From contig CANFYD010000046.1 of assembly GCA_947450745.1 (NCBI GenBank), positions 1 to 13,138 of the forward strand: a stretch of 13,138 bases of DNA, read 5' to 3'. The notes beneath the pieces were generated by a model, which was given only the letters and a program-made list of their open reading frames with translations, ran no database searches and was not told the origin of the DNA. Origin of the DNA: Burkholderiales bacterium (GTDB lineage: Bacteria > Pseudomonadota > Gammaproteobacteria > Burkholderiales > Burkholderiaceae_C). The position numbers and the translations under genes were made by a program. The number at the start of each line of letters is the position of its first letter. The stretch's first letter is position 1. Below are positions 1 through 7,346 of the stretch, piece after piece.

Positions 1-1641
1 GACTCATTGACGATGTTCGTGACTTTTTTGCTGGCCGGCCGCTTCTTCGAGTTGCGCGCCCGCCACCGGGCCGCCGAGGCGCTGGAGCAGGCCAGCTCTG
101 CCTTGCCGGAGAGCGTCGAGCGCATTGCGGCGGACGGCAGCAGCAGTCAAGTGGCACCGCTGCGCTTGCGCGTCGGTGATTTGGTGCGCGTCTGCGCGGG
201 CCAGGCGTTTCCGGCGGATGGCCGGATCGAGAGCGGCCACAGCGCCGCCGACGAGGCCTTGCTGACGGGGGAGTCGCAGCCGGTACCCAAAGCGGCGGGA
301 GACGATGTGGTGGCGGCCAGCTTGAACTTGCAAGCGCCGCTGCTTGTGCGTGTGTTGCGCGTCGGTGCCGACACCCGTCACGAGGCGATCGTGCGCCTGA
401 TGCGTGAGGCGATGACGCAGCGCCCGGCCAGCACCGCCTTGGCTGATCGCGTGGCGGGCTATTTTTTGTGGGTGGTGTTGCTGTTGGCCGGCGGCAGTGC
501 GCTGCTGTGGAGCTGGCTGGACCCGGCGCGGGCCGTCTGGGTGGCGGTGTCGGTGTTGATCGTGACTTGCCCCTGTGCCTTGTCCTTGGCCGCACCAGTG
601 GCGTGGCTGGCCGCCACCGGTGCGCTGGCGCGGCGCGGCTTGCTGCTGGTGCGGCTGGAGCTGCTGGACACGCTGTGCCGCGTCGATACCGTGGTGCTCG
701 ACAAGACCGGCACGCTCAGCGAGGACTGCATGGAATTGTTGCGCCACTGGAGCGCCGATGACGTTCGCGGTGACGCTGCCGACTGTGCTGACGGCAAGAC
801 CGATGCAGCGGAGTTGCTACGGGCGGCTGGTGGCTTGGCGCAGCATTCGCAACATCCGTTTTCACGCGCGCTGGTGGCGGCTGCGGGAGCTGATCAGGTC
901 GTGCGTCAATCGCTGCAATGGTCAGAGGTACAGGAGTTTCCCGGCCTCGGCATGCAGGCGATGGACGCGGCGGGCCAGTTGTGGCGGCTCGGCAGTCCGG
1001 CCTGGGTCGTCCAAGCGCTCGGTCAAGCCGCGCCTCAGATGGCGGTTGATGCGCAGTTGGCTTTCGGCCGGCCGGGTGCGCTGTTGTGGCTGCACTTCGG
1101 CGAGGTCTTGCGCGCCGACGCGGTGCAGGCGATCCAGCGCTTGCACCGGCAGGGCTTGCGCACCTTGCTGCTGTCGGGTGACGCCAGCGAGCGGGTGCTG
1201 CGTTTGGCCGCCCTGGCCGGCGTGCAGTCAGCGCAAGGCGATGCCAGTCCGGCGGACAAGCTGGCGGTGGTGGCGCAGTTGCAGGCCGAGGGGCGTTGCG
1301 TGCTGATGGTCGGCGACGGCATCAACGACGCGCCGGTGCTGGCCCGTGCCGACGCCAGCGTGGTGATGGGGCAGGGTGCCATGTTGGCTCGGGCCAGCGC
1401 CGATGCCTTGCTCTTGTCCGGGCGCCTGCTGGACTTGGCCTTGGCACGTGAGCTGGCGTTGCGCACGCGCCGCGTGATTCGCCAGAACCTGGCTTGGGCT
1501 GCGGGCTACAACGCCGCTTGCATTCCGCTCGCCGTGGCCGGCTGGCTACCGCCCTGGGCTGCCGGCCTGGGCATGGCCGCCAGCTCGGCCTGGGTGGTTC
1601 TGAATGCACAGCGCTTGGCGCGTCCACCCTCTCACTCCTGA
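1..1641 (+). CDS. ccoI: Copper-transporting P1B-type ATPase CcoI/FixI, 5'-truncated
   Basis: The reading frame is open from the first base, so the N-terminal metal-binding domain and first membrane helices lie outside the window; 546 residues remain. ATPase motifs appear in the usual order: TGES (265-276), the metal-binding CPC in a membrane helix (568-576), the phosphorylation motif DKTGT (700-714), the HP pair of heavy-metal pumps (853-858) and the hinge GDGIND (1312-1329). The last two helices carry YN (1507-1512) and MAASS (1573-1587), both typical of copper pumps. In this family CcoI moves copper across the inner membrane for the CuB centre of cbb3 oxidase. The placement directly before ccoS and ccoN favours CcoI over the general detoxification pump CopA. 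Transport direction and metal are inferred from family and context. Confidence 0.95.
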   Translation, partial: DSLTMFVTFLLAGRFFELRARHRAAEALEQASSALPESVERIAADGSSSQVAPLRLRVGDLVRVCAGQAFPADGRIESGHSAADEALLTGESQPVPKAAGDDVVAASLNLQAPLLVRVLRVGADTRHEAIVRLMREAMTQRPASTALADRVAGYFLWVVLLLAGGSALLWSWLDPARAVWVAVSVLIVTCPCALSLAAPVAWLAATGALARRGLLLVRLELLDTLCRVDTVVLDKTGTLSEDCMELLRHWSADDVRGDAADCADGKTDAAELLRAAGGLAQHSQHPFSRALVAAAGADQVVRQSLQWSEVQEFPGLGMQAMDAAGQLWRLGSPAWVVQALGQAAPQMAVDAQLAFGRPGALLWLHFGEVLRADAVQAIQRLHRQGLRTLLLSGDASERVLRLAALAGVQSAQGDASPADKLAVVAQLQAEGRCVLMVGDGINDAPVLARADASVVMGQGAMLARASADALLLSGRLLDLALARELALRTRRVIRQNLAWAAGYNAACIPLAVAGWLPPWAAGLGMAASSAWVVLNAQRLARPPSHS

Positions 1642-1663
1642 TTGAAGGTGAAGGCAAGGATCC

Positions 1664-1858
1664 ATGGACGTTCTCTATTTACTGATTCCCTTGTCGGTGC
1701 TGCTGGTGCTGGTGCTGGTGGGCGTTTTCGGGTGGGCAATAAACAACGGCCAACTTGACGATCTGGAGCGCGAAGGCGGCCGAATTCTTGAAGAAGTTCC
1801 GCAGGTTGATGCAAATCAAGTTGCTGCCGCCGACGACGGCAAAAAATCACAGTCATAG
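1664..1858 (+). CDS. ccoS: cbb3 oxidase maturation protein CcoS
   Basis: A 64-residue protein with one N-terminal membrane helix (about residues 4-26) followed by GQLDDLEREGGRIL, which fits the family signature GQFDDLExxxxRIL. The start ATG follows an AAGGA ribosome-binding sequence and begins 22 bases after the ccoI stop, so the two genes probably share a transcript. CcoS is needed in other bacteria for heme b and CuB insertion into CcoN; its exact chemistry is not evident from the sequence. The acidic and lysine-rich tail after residue 45 is not conserved in the family as I know it. The length is normal for CcoS. Confidence 0.93.
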   Translation: MDVLYLLIPLSVLLVLVLVGVFGWAINNGQLDDLEREGGRILEEVPQVDANQVAAADDGKKSQS

Positions 1859-1920
1859 AACTTACGCCTTGTTGTGACGCTCGGCCGCGTCGCCAAACGC
1901 GGCTGACGACTGGCAAGTTC
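1858..1920 (+). other. Potential stem-loop structure between ccoS and ccoN
   Basis: GCCGCGT (1884-1890) and ACGCGGC (1897-1903) form a perfect 7-bp stem around a 6-base loop. A G-T and two further pairs extend it to 1881/1906. Outside it, GAACTT (1858-1863) is exactly complementary to AAGTTC (1915-1920), and GCC (1866-1868) to GGC (1912-1914). No T-run follows, so it is not a standard intrinsic terminator. It may be a leader or processing structure separating ccoIS from ccoNOQP. The function is inference. Confidence 0.45.
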
Positions 1921-1965
1921 GTTGGTCTCAATTCATCAAATTAGAAGCTGCAAGGAGCCCATGCA

Positions 1966-3411
1966 ATGGCAAAGTCTGCTGCCCCGGTTGTCGCCGGAAG
2001 CGTTTACGAAGACGGGGTGGTGAGAGCGTTTGCGCTCGCCGCTGTGTTGTGGGGTGTGGTCGGCATGTTGGTGGGCGTCATCATTGCCGCCCAACTGACA
2101 TGGCCCGAGCTGAACCTGGGCATCCCTTGGCTCAGTTATGGCCGCTTGCGACCGTTGCACACCAACGCGGTGATCTTCGCCTTTGGCGGTTGCTCGCTGT
2201 TCGCCACCGCTTATCACGTGGTGCAGCGCACTGGGCAAACGCGGCTGTTCGCGCCGACGCTGGCTTGGTTCACCTTCTGGGGCTGGCAACTGGTGATTCT
2301 GTCGGCCGCCATCACGCTGCCGCTGGGCATCACGCAGGGCAAGGAATACGCCGAGCTGGAATGGCCGATCGACATCCTGATCACCATCGTCTGGGTGTCC
2401 TACGCCATCGTTTTCTTCGGCACGGTTGGCACCCGCAAGGTCAAGCACATCTACGTGGCCAACTGGTTTTTCGGTGCCTTCATCATCGCCGTGGCCTTGT
2501 TGCATGTAGTGAACAGCGCCGCGCTGCCGGTCAGCATGACCAAGAGCTACTCGGCTTACGCCGGGGTGCAAGACGCGATGGTGCAGTGGTGGTATGGCCA
2601 CAATGCAGTGGGCTTTTTCCTGACCGCCGGCTTCCTCGGCATGATGTATTACTACATCCCCAAGCAGGCCGGCCGGCCGGTCTACAGCTACCGTTTGTCC
2701 ATCGTCCACTTCTGGGCCCTGATCTTCACCTACATGTGGGCCGGCCCGCACCATCTGCACTACACGGCGCTGCCGGACTGGGCGCAAAGCGTGGGCATGG
2801 TGTTCTCGCTGGTGCTGCTGGCGCCGAGCTGGGGCGGCATGATCAACGGCATCATGACCTTGAGCGGTGCCTGGCACAAACTGCGTGACGACCCGATCCT
2901 GAAGTTCCTGATCGTCTACCTGTCCTTCTACGGTATGTCGACCTTTGAGGGAACGATGATGTCGATCAAGACGGTCAACGCCCTGAGCCACTACACCGAC
3001 TGGACCATCGGCCATGTGCACTCGGGCGCCTTGGGCTGGGTCGGTCTGATCTCGATGGGCAGCCTGTACCACCTGATTCCCCGCATGTACGGCCGCACCG
3101 AGATGTTCTCCAAGCGAGCCATCGAATTGCACTTCTGGATCGCGACGCTGGGCATCGTGCTCTACATCGCCGCGATGTGGATTGCCGGTGTGATGCAGGG
3201 CCTGATGTGGCGCGCGGTCAACCCGGACGGCAGCTTGGTCTACACCTTTGTGGAAAGCGTCAAGGCGACCTATCCCTTCTACATCGTGCGTTTGGTCGGT
3301 GGCTTGTTCTACCTGTCGGGCATGTTGGTGATGGCCTGGAACGTGGTCAAAACGGTGCAGATCGGCCGCCCGGTACCGACTCGCATTCCCACCGTGCTCG
3401 CCCACGCCTGA
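1966..3411 (+). CDS. ccoN: cbb3-type cytochrome c oxidase subunit I (CcoN)
   Basis: This is the catalytic membrane subunit, 481 residues with about 12 hydrophobic segments; it reduces oxygen to water and contributes to proton translocation. All expected ligands are present: His65 and His352 for low-spin heme b, His350 for heme b3, and His212, His262 and His263 for CuB. Tyr256, in YMWAGPHH, is at the position of the tyrosine cross-linked to a CuB histidine in cbb3 enzymes. Glu328, in STFEGTMMS, is the conserved acidic residue near heme b3. These fit the Pseudomonas stutzeri enzyme with a constant offset of five, as I recall its numbering. The start ATG has AAGGAG at 1952-1957; a second ATG at 1961 is out of frame. 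CcoN is not fused to CcoO here. No convincing FNR box lies in the 107-bp gap upstream, so transcription may come from before ccoI, outside the window. Confidence 0.98.
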   Translation: MAKSAAPVVAGSVYEDGVVRAFALAAVLWGVVGMLVGVIIAAQLTWPELNLGIPWLSYGRLRPLHTNAVIFAFGGCSLFATAYHVVQRTGQTRLFAPTLAWFTFWGWQLVILSAAITLPLGITQGKEYAELEWPIDILITIVWVSYAIVFFGTVGTRKVKHIYVANWFFGAFIIAVALLHVVNSAALPVSMTKSYSAYAGVQDAMVQWWYGHNAVGFFLTAGFLGMMYYYIPKQAGRPVYSYRLSIVHFWALIFTYMWAGPHHLHYTALPDWAQSVGMVFSLVLLAPSWGGMINGIMTLSGAWHKLRDDPILKFLIVYLSFYGMSTFEGTMMSIKTVNALSHYTDWTIGHVHSGALGWVGLISMGSLYHLIPRMYGRTEMFSKRAIELHFWIATLGIVLYIAAMWIAGVMQGLMWRAVNPDGSLVYTFVESVKATYPFYIVRLVGGLFYLSGMLVMAWNVVKTVQIGRPVPTRIPTVLAHA

Positions 3412-3426
3412 TCAAGGAGAAAAATA

Positions 3427-4050
3427 ATGGCAAACCCAGAAGTCAAACCGAGCGGTCATGCGCGCATCGAGACCAGCAACTTCTTGATGATCGTGCTGGT
3501 GCTGCTGACCGTCGCCGTCGGCGGTGCGGTGGAAATCGTGCCGCTGTTCTTCCAGCGCTCCACCACCGAAGCGACACCGGGGCTCAAACCCTACACCCCG
3601 CTGCAATTGGCCGGGCGTGACATTTACATCCGTGAGGGTTGCTACAACTGCCACTCGCAGATGATTCGCCCGTTCCGCTCGGAGACGCTGCGCTACGGTC
3701 ACTACTCGACGGCCGGTGAGTTCGTCTACGACCGCCCGTTCCAGTGGGGCAGCAAGCGCACTGGGCCCGATCTGCACCGCGTCGGGGGCAAGTACAACGA
3801 CGAATGGCACCGCATCCACTTGACCAATCCGCGCGATTTGGTGCCTGAGTCGAATATGCCGGCCTACCCGTGGTTGGCCAAGACGATGGTCGATCCGGCC
3901 GATATGGCACCGAAGCTCAGCACTCTGCGCAAGCTGGGCGTGCCTTATGACGATGCGGAGGTCGCGGGTGCGGCCGAGGCGGTCAAAGGGCGCAGCGAGC
4001 TGGATGCTGTGATTGCCTATCTGCAGGTGCTCGGCACCGCGTTGAAGTGA
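3427..4050 (+). CDS. ccoO: cbb3 oxidase mono-heme cytochrome c subunit II (CcoO)
   Basis: A 207-residue protein with a short cytoplasmic N-terminus, one membrane anchor (about residues 18-41) and a periplasmic cytochrome c domain. The heme c site is CYNCH (Cys72, Cys75, His76), and Met144 in SNMPAYPW is the likely sixth ligand. The motif HSQMIRPFRSETLRYG after the heme site is typical of CcoO. The subunit passes electrons from CcoP or soluble cytochrome c to CcoN. The start ATG follows AGGAG at 3415-3419 and lies 15 bases after the ccoN stop, as expected for an operon. Length and ligands are normal. Confidence 0.98.
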   Translation: MANPEVKPSGHARIETSNFLMIVLVLLTVAVGGAVEIVPLFFQRSTTEATPGLKPYTPLQLAGRDIYIREGCYNCHSQMIRPFRSETLRYGHYSTAGEFVYDRPFQWGSKRTGPDLHRVGGKYNDEWHRIHLTNPRDLVPESNMPAYPWLAKTMVDPADMAPKLSTLRKLGVPYDDAEVAGAAEAVKGRSELDAVIAYLQVLGTALK

Positions 4051-4063
4051 AGGGGCGGTTGCC

Positions 4064-4219
4064 ATGGATATCAATATCGTGAGGAGCGTGGTGACCCTGG
4101 TGTCGCTGCTGGTGTTCTTGTTGATCGTCGTCTGGGCCTATTCCAGCCGCAACAAGGCGAGCTTTGATGAGCAGGCTTTGTTGCCGCTCGAAGACGAAAT
4201 TGGCGGGAGGCTTCAATGA
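4064..4219 (+). CDS. ccoQ: cbb3 oxidase small subunit CcoQ
   Basis: A 51-residue frame read directly from the sequence; it begins MDINIVRSVVTL and ends EDEIGGRLQ. One membrane helix (about residues 8-26) is followed by YSSRNKASFDEQALLP, which resembles the CcoQ/FixQ pattern of a basic residue cluster then an acidic FDEAA-like stretch. The start has AGGGG at 4051-4055 and sits 13 bases after ccoO. The stop overlaps the ccoP start as ATGA, so the two are probably translationally coupled. CcoQ stabilises the oxidase complex and carries no cofactor. The position between ccoO and ccoP is the standard one. Such genes are easily missed because of their size. Confidence 0.93.
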   Translation: MDINIVRSVVTLVSLLVFLLIVVWAYSSRNKASFDEQALLPLEDEIGGRLQ

Positions 4220-5172
4220 GTGACTTTTTCTCCAGCGGCTGGTCTTGGTACGTGGCCATTGCCACGGTGGCCGGCTTGGTGTTTTGTCTGCTGCTGTTGC
4301 TGATCGCCAGCCGGCACAAAGTGATGGCTGGCGACAACAGCACCGGCCATGTGTGGGACGAAGACCTGCGTGAGTTGAACAACCCCTTGCCGCGCTGGTG
4401 GGCAATTCTGTTCGTCCTCACCGTGATTTTTGCCGGCATCTACTTGGCGATTTATCCGGGCTTGGGCAGCCGGGCCGGTGCCTTGGGTTGGAGCAGCGCA
4501 GGCGAGTATCAGCAAGAGCAAGCCGAAGCGCACAAGGCCATGGCGACGGTCTACGCCAAGTATTCGGGCAAGACGGCCGAGCAGTTGTCCAAGGACGCTT
4601 CGGCCATGGCCATCGGCGAGCGCCTGTTTGCGAATAACTGCGCCGGTTGCCATGGCTCGGATGGCAAGGGCAGCAAGGGCTTCCCCAATCTGACCGACAG
4701 CGACTGGCTTTACGGCGGCAAGCATGAAACCATCGTCGAGACGATCACCAACGGCCGCAACGGCATGATGCCGCCGATGGCTGCTGCGGTCGGCAGCCCG
4801 GAGGATGTGCGCAACGTCGCCAACTATGTGCTGAGCTTGTCCGGCAGCGCCCACAACGCGATTGCCGCTCAGCTCGGCAAGCAGAAGTTTGCGGTCTGCT
4901 CGGCCTGCCACGGCATGGACGGCAAGGGCAATCAGGCACTGGGCGCGCCCAACCTGACCGACAAGATCTGGCTGCACGGCTGGGGCGAAGACGCGGTCAT
5001 CGCGATGATCAACCAGGGCAAGTCGAACCAGATGCCGGCCCAAGCGACGCGGCTGAGCCCAGAGCAGATTCAGGTGCTTGGCGCCTATGTCTGGAGCTGG
5101 TCGAACAGCGCGCCCTTGGTGGCAAGTTCAGGTTCCGACACAGCGGTAACTGCTGTCACTCCGGCGCGATAG
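4216..5172 (+). CDS. ccoP: cbb3 oxidase di-heme cytochrome c subunit III (CcoP)
   Basis: 318 residues. Two membrane helices (about 8-31 and 62-82) flank a cytoplasmic loop with NNPLPRWW, the FixP/CcoP N-terminal signature. Two periplasmic cytochrome c domains follow, with CAGCH (Cys142, Cys145, His146) and CSACH (Cys228, Cys231, His232). Likely methionine ligands are in NGMMPPM (184-185) and NQMPAQ (Met273). CcoP is the electron entry point, receiving electrons from the bc1 complex through soluble or membrane cytochromes. The start lies inside the ccoQ stop, with GGGAGG at 4205-4210. The C-terminal roughly 20 residues are rich in Ser, Thr, Ala and Val and look like a variable tail. Confidence 0.98.
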   Translation: MSDFFSSGWSWYVAIATVAGLVFCLLLLLIASRHKVMAGDNSTGHVWDEDLRELNNPLPRWWAILFVLTVIFAGIYLAIYPGLGSRAGALGWSSAGEYQQEQAEAHKAMATVYAKYSGKTAEQLSKDASAMAIGERLFANNCAGCHGSDGKGSKGFPNLTDSDWLYGGKHETIVETITNGRNGMMPPMAAAVGSPEDVRNVANYVLSLSGSAHNAIAAQLGKQKFAVCSACHGMDGKGNQALGAPNLTDKIWLHGWGEDAVIAMINQGKSNQMPAQATRLSPEQIQVLGAYVWSWSNSAPLVASSGSDTAVTAVTPAR

Positions 5173-5175
5173 ACC

Positions 5176-6645
5176 GTGGTCAATCAAGCGGTCAACGATG
5201 CGGTCAAAAGCCCTGCTGGCTCGCGCAACAACAGCGGCGATGTGGTGATCGAAATCGTCTCCTTGTATGAGGCGCAAAAGAAGATCTATCCGCGCGCGGT
5301 CAGCGGCCTGTTTGCGCGCTGGCGCTGGGGCTTGGTCTGGTTCACCCAGCTGCTGTTCTACGGCTTGCCTTGGCTGGAATGGAACGGCCGTCAGGCCGTG
5401 CTGTTCGAGTTGGCCAGCAGGCGCTTCTACATTTTCGGCTTGGTGCTGTATCCGCAGGACTTCATCTATCTGACCGGCCTGCTGCTGATTTCCGCCTACG
5501 CGCTGTTCCTGTTCACGGCCGTGGCCGGGCGCTTGTGGTGCGGTTTTGCCTGCCCGCAAACGGTTTATACCGAACTGTTCATGTGGATAGAGAAGCAGTT
5601 CGAGGGCGACCGCCAAGCGCGTATCAAGCTGGACGCGGCGCCCTGGAGCTTGGACAAGTTGTGGCGCAAGGGCGGCAAGCAGCTGGTCTGGATAGCGGTC
5701 GGGCTCTGGACGGGCTTCAGCTTTGTGGGCTATTTCACGCCGATCCACACGCTTTGGGCCGAGGCCTTCACTTTGGGCTTTGGCCCGTGGGAATGGTTCT
5801 GGGTCTTGTTCTACGGTTTTGCCACCTACGGCAACGCCGGCTATATGCGGGAGCAGGTCTGCAAATACATGTGTCCGTACGCGCGCTTTCAAAGCGCGAT
5901 GTTCGACAAAGACACTTTGATCATCAGCTACGACGCCGAGCGCGGTGAGCCACGCGGCTCACGCAGCCGCAAGGCCGACCTGAAGTTGACGGGCCAGGGT
6001 TCTTGCATCGACTGCACGCTGTGCGTGCAGGTCTGCCCGACCGGCATCGACATCCGCAAGGGCTTGCAATACGAGTGCATCGGTTGTGCCGCTTGCATCG
6101 ACGTGTGCGACAGCGTGATGGACAAGATGGACTATCCGCGTGGGCTGATCCGCTACGACACCGAGAACGGGCTCAATCAACACCTGACGCCGGCGCAGAA
6201 GTTGCGCCGCATCTTCCGGCCGCGGGTGGTGATCTATTCCGTCGTGCTGATGCTGTTGAGTACCTCATTGCTGGGCAGCCTGCTGTTCTTGCGTAGCCCC
6301 GTCAAACTCGATGTGGTGCGTGACCGGGGGGTGCTGTCGCGCTTGGTGGACGACGGGTTTATCGATAACCTTTACCGCCTGCAAATCATGAACGCCACCG
6401 AGACTCCGCAGCGCTACACGCTGGCGGTGAAGGGCTTGGCCGGTATCGCGCTGGTCAAGTCGGTGGACGTGACGATCACCCCAGCCGAAGCCCGTTGGGT
6501 GGCGGTGGCGGTACGGATTCCCCCGCAGACAGCGGCGCAAGCGGGCAGTGGTGCCCACGCGATTGAATTCGAGTTGCAAGGTGAGCCGGGCACGACCGCA
6601 CGGGCCAGCCTGAAGGAAAAGTCCACTTTTGTGGTGCCTCGGTGA
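5176..6645 (+). CDS. ccoG: cbb3 oxidase assembly protein CcoG (membrane ferredoxin, cupric reductase family)
   Basis: 489 residues with two classical 4Fe-4S sites, CIDCTLCVQVCP (Cys277, 280, 283, 287) and CIGCAACIDVC (Cys301, 304, 307, 311). Two membrane-proximal cysteine pairs, CGFAC (122, 126) and CKYMC (229, 233), are also present. Helices lie at about 51-68, 98-118, 170-190 and 200-220, with another near 345-367. The last roughly 120 residues form a beta-rich domain of the FixG type. Rhodobacter CcoG has been described as reducing Cu(II) to Cu(I) for CcoI-dependent oxidase assembly, which fits the presence of ccoI here. The start is GTG, three bases after the ccoP stop, with no clear ribosome-binding site. 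A later in-frame GTG near residue 23 is possible because conserved sequence starts around SLYEAQKKIYPR. Confidence 0.95.
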   Translation: MVNQAVNDAVKSPAGSRNNSGDVVIEIVSLYEAQKKIYPRAVSGLFARWRWGLVWFTQLLFYGLPWLEWNGRQAVLFELASRRFYIFGLVLYPQDFIYLTGLLLISAYALFLFTAVAGRLWCGFACPQTVYTELFMWIEKQFEGDRQARIKLDAAPWSLDKLWRKGGKQLVWIAVGLWTGFSFVGYFTPIHTLWAEAFTLGFGPWEWFWVLFYGFATYGNAGYMREQVCKYMCPYARFQSAMFDKDTLIISYDAERGEPRGSRSRKADLKLTGQGSCIDCTLCVQVCPTGIDIRKGLQYECIGCAACIDVCDSVMDKMDYPRGLIRYDTENGLNQHLTPAQKLRRIFRPRVVIYSVVLMLLSTSLLGSLLFLRSPVKLDVVRDRGVLSRLVDDGFIDNLYRLQIMNATETPQRYTLAVKGLAGIALVKSVDVTITPAEARWVAVAVRIPPQTAAQAGSGAHAIEFELQGEPGTTARASLKEKSTFVVPR

Positions 6646-6705
6646 TCGCGGCGTTGTAGGTAGCAGCCAAGCGCACGCGCGGTGAGTCCAATCAAACCTA
6701 GCGAG

Positions 6706-6963
6706 ATGAACGTCATGTCCATGCAAGAAATGAAACTTCCGCGTCCTGCCGCTTGGTGGCGCGAGCCGATGATGTGGTTGGTGGTCGGTGGGCCGTCATT
6801 GGTGGTGGTGGCCAGCTTTGTCACCCTGGCGCTGGCGCTGATTTACCCGGACCCGGTGTTGAGCGAAAAGTCGCCCGAGAACCGGACCGGCAGCGTGGCC
6901 GCAGTCAAGGCCATGGCACCCGCCAATGAAGGACGCAACCATGCTGCGACGGGTGGGAAATGA
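6706..6963 (+). CDS. Short FixH/CcoH-like membrane protein
   Basis: About 85 residues: a short polar N-terminus, one membrane helix in PMMWLVVGGPSLVVVASF (continuing to LALALIYPDPVL), and a short periplasmic tail ending RNHAATGGK. WW before the helix and DPVL after it resemble the start of FixH/CcoH, a protein that binds and stabilises cbb3 subunits. The larger periplasmic domain of classical CcoH (about 150-170 residues) is missing. Position after ccoG is where ccoH normally sits. The start is uncertain: ATG codons at 6706, 6715 and 6721 and a GTG at 6682 are in frame. ATG 6715 has the best, but weak, ribosome-binding spacing, from GCGAG. The stop overlaps the next gene as ATGA. Family assignment is moderate and rests on the helix signature and context. 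Confidence 0.6.
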   Translation: MNVMSMQEMKLPRPAAWWREPMMWLVVGGPSLVVVASFVTLALALIYPDPVLSEKSPENRTGSVAAVKAMAPANEGRNHAATGGK

Positions 6964-7292
6964 ATGATCTTGGCGATGGCGAAGCGGCACAAGGCAGCTC
7001 GCGGCTAGTGCGCTGGGCGATGGCCGTCGTCTGGCCCTCGTTCCTGATGGCCGGCGTGCTGGAGGCCTTGGTCTTTGCGGTGGTGGGCCCGGCCGATCTG
7101 AGCGGATTCGGCGGCCATCGGCTGGAGTTGTCACGTCAAGCCGTCTACACCCTCAGTTTTTTGCTGTTCTGGCTAGTGCTGAGCGTTTCGGCCAGCCTGA
7201 GCCTGTTGATGGCCAGCCTGCCTGAACCGGCGCAGAATCCGCGGAGCCCGCGCAACCCGCGTAACCCGCACACGCGCGGCTGGCCGCATTGA
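6960..7292 (+). CDS. Small two-helix membrane protein of unknown function, coupled to the cbb3 locus
   Basis: I do not recognise a named family. The 110-residue product has two predicted membrane helices (about 20-43 and 62-88), joined by a loop with SGFGGHRLELSRQAVYTL. The first helix contains a proline after VVW and a glutamate (Glu35), unusual inside a membrane segment. The C-terminal 20 residues are soluble and proline/arginine-rich, encoded by a short tandem repeat. The start overlaps the stop of the preceding FixH-like gene by ATGA, so it is very probably co-translated with it. That suggests a role in oxidase assembly or use, but nothing in the sequence proves it. The 3' end converges on fnr with 54 bases between the stops. 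Confidence 0.75.
   Translation: MNDLGDGEAAQGSSRLVRWAMAVVWPSFLMAGVLEALVFAVVGPADLSGFGGHRLELSRQAVYTLSFLLFWLVLSVSASLSLLMASLPEPAQNPRSPRNPRNPHTRGWPH
7236..7271 (+). repeat. Four 9-bp tandem units coding for N/S-P-R/H
   Basis: Four consecutive 9-mers, AATCCGCGG, AGCCCGCGC, AACCCGCGT and AACCCGCAC, are in frame with the small membrane protein gene and encode NPR, SPR, NPR and NPH. Copies differ at the second and third bases and at the last two, so the array is somewhat diverged. It lies in the soluble C-terminal tail, where length change would be tolerated. Confidence 0.7.
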
Positions 7293-7346
7293 ACCAAGCG
7301 CGCTGCGGTTCCGCCATCTGGCTGACGGTTCAGCGACGGCAGAACG

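Noticed and set aside
1922..1946. Possible FNR box upstream of ccoN around ATTCATCAA
   Set aside because: Only one half-site (ATCAA) is present; the partner position reads TCTCA, which does not fit TTGAT or TTGAC.
1936..3405. Long open frame of 489 codons on the - strand opposite ccoN
   Set aside because: It is the antisense shadow of ccoN: very rich in His, Gln, Arg and Asp with no domain, while ccoN on the + strand has every catalytic residue.
7321..7334. GCTGA-CGGT-TCAGC hairpin between the convergent stops of the small membrane protein and fnr
   Set aside because: A 5-bp stem with no T-run on either strand is too weak to call a terminator.
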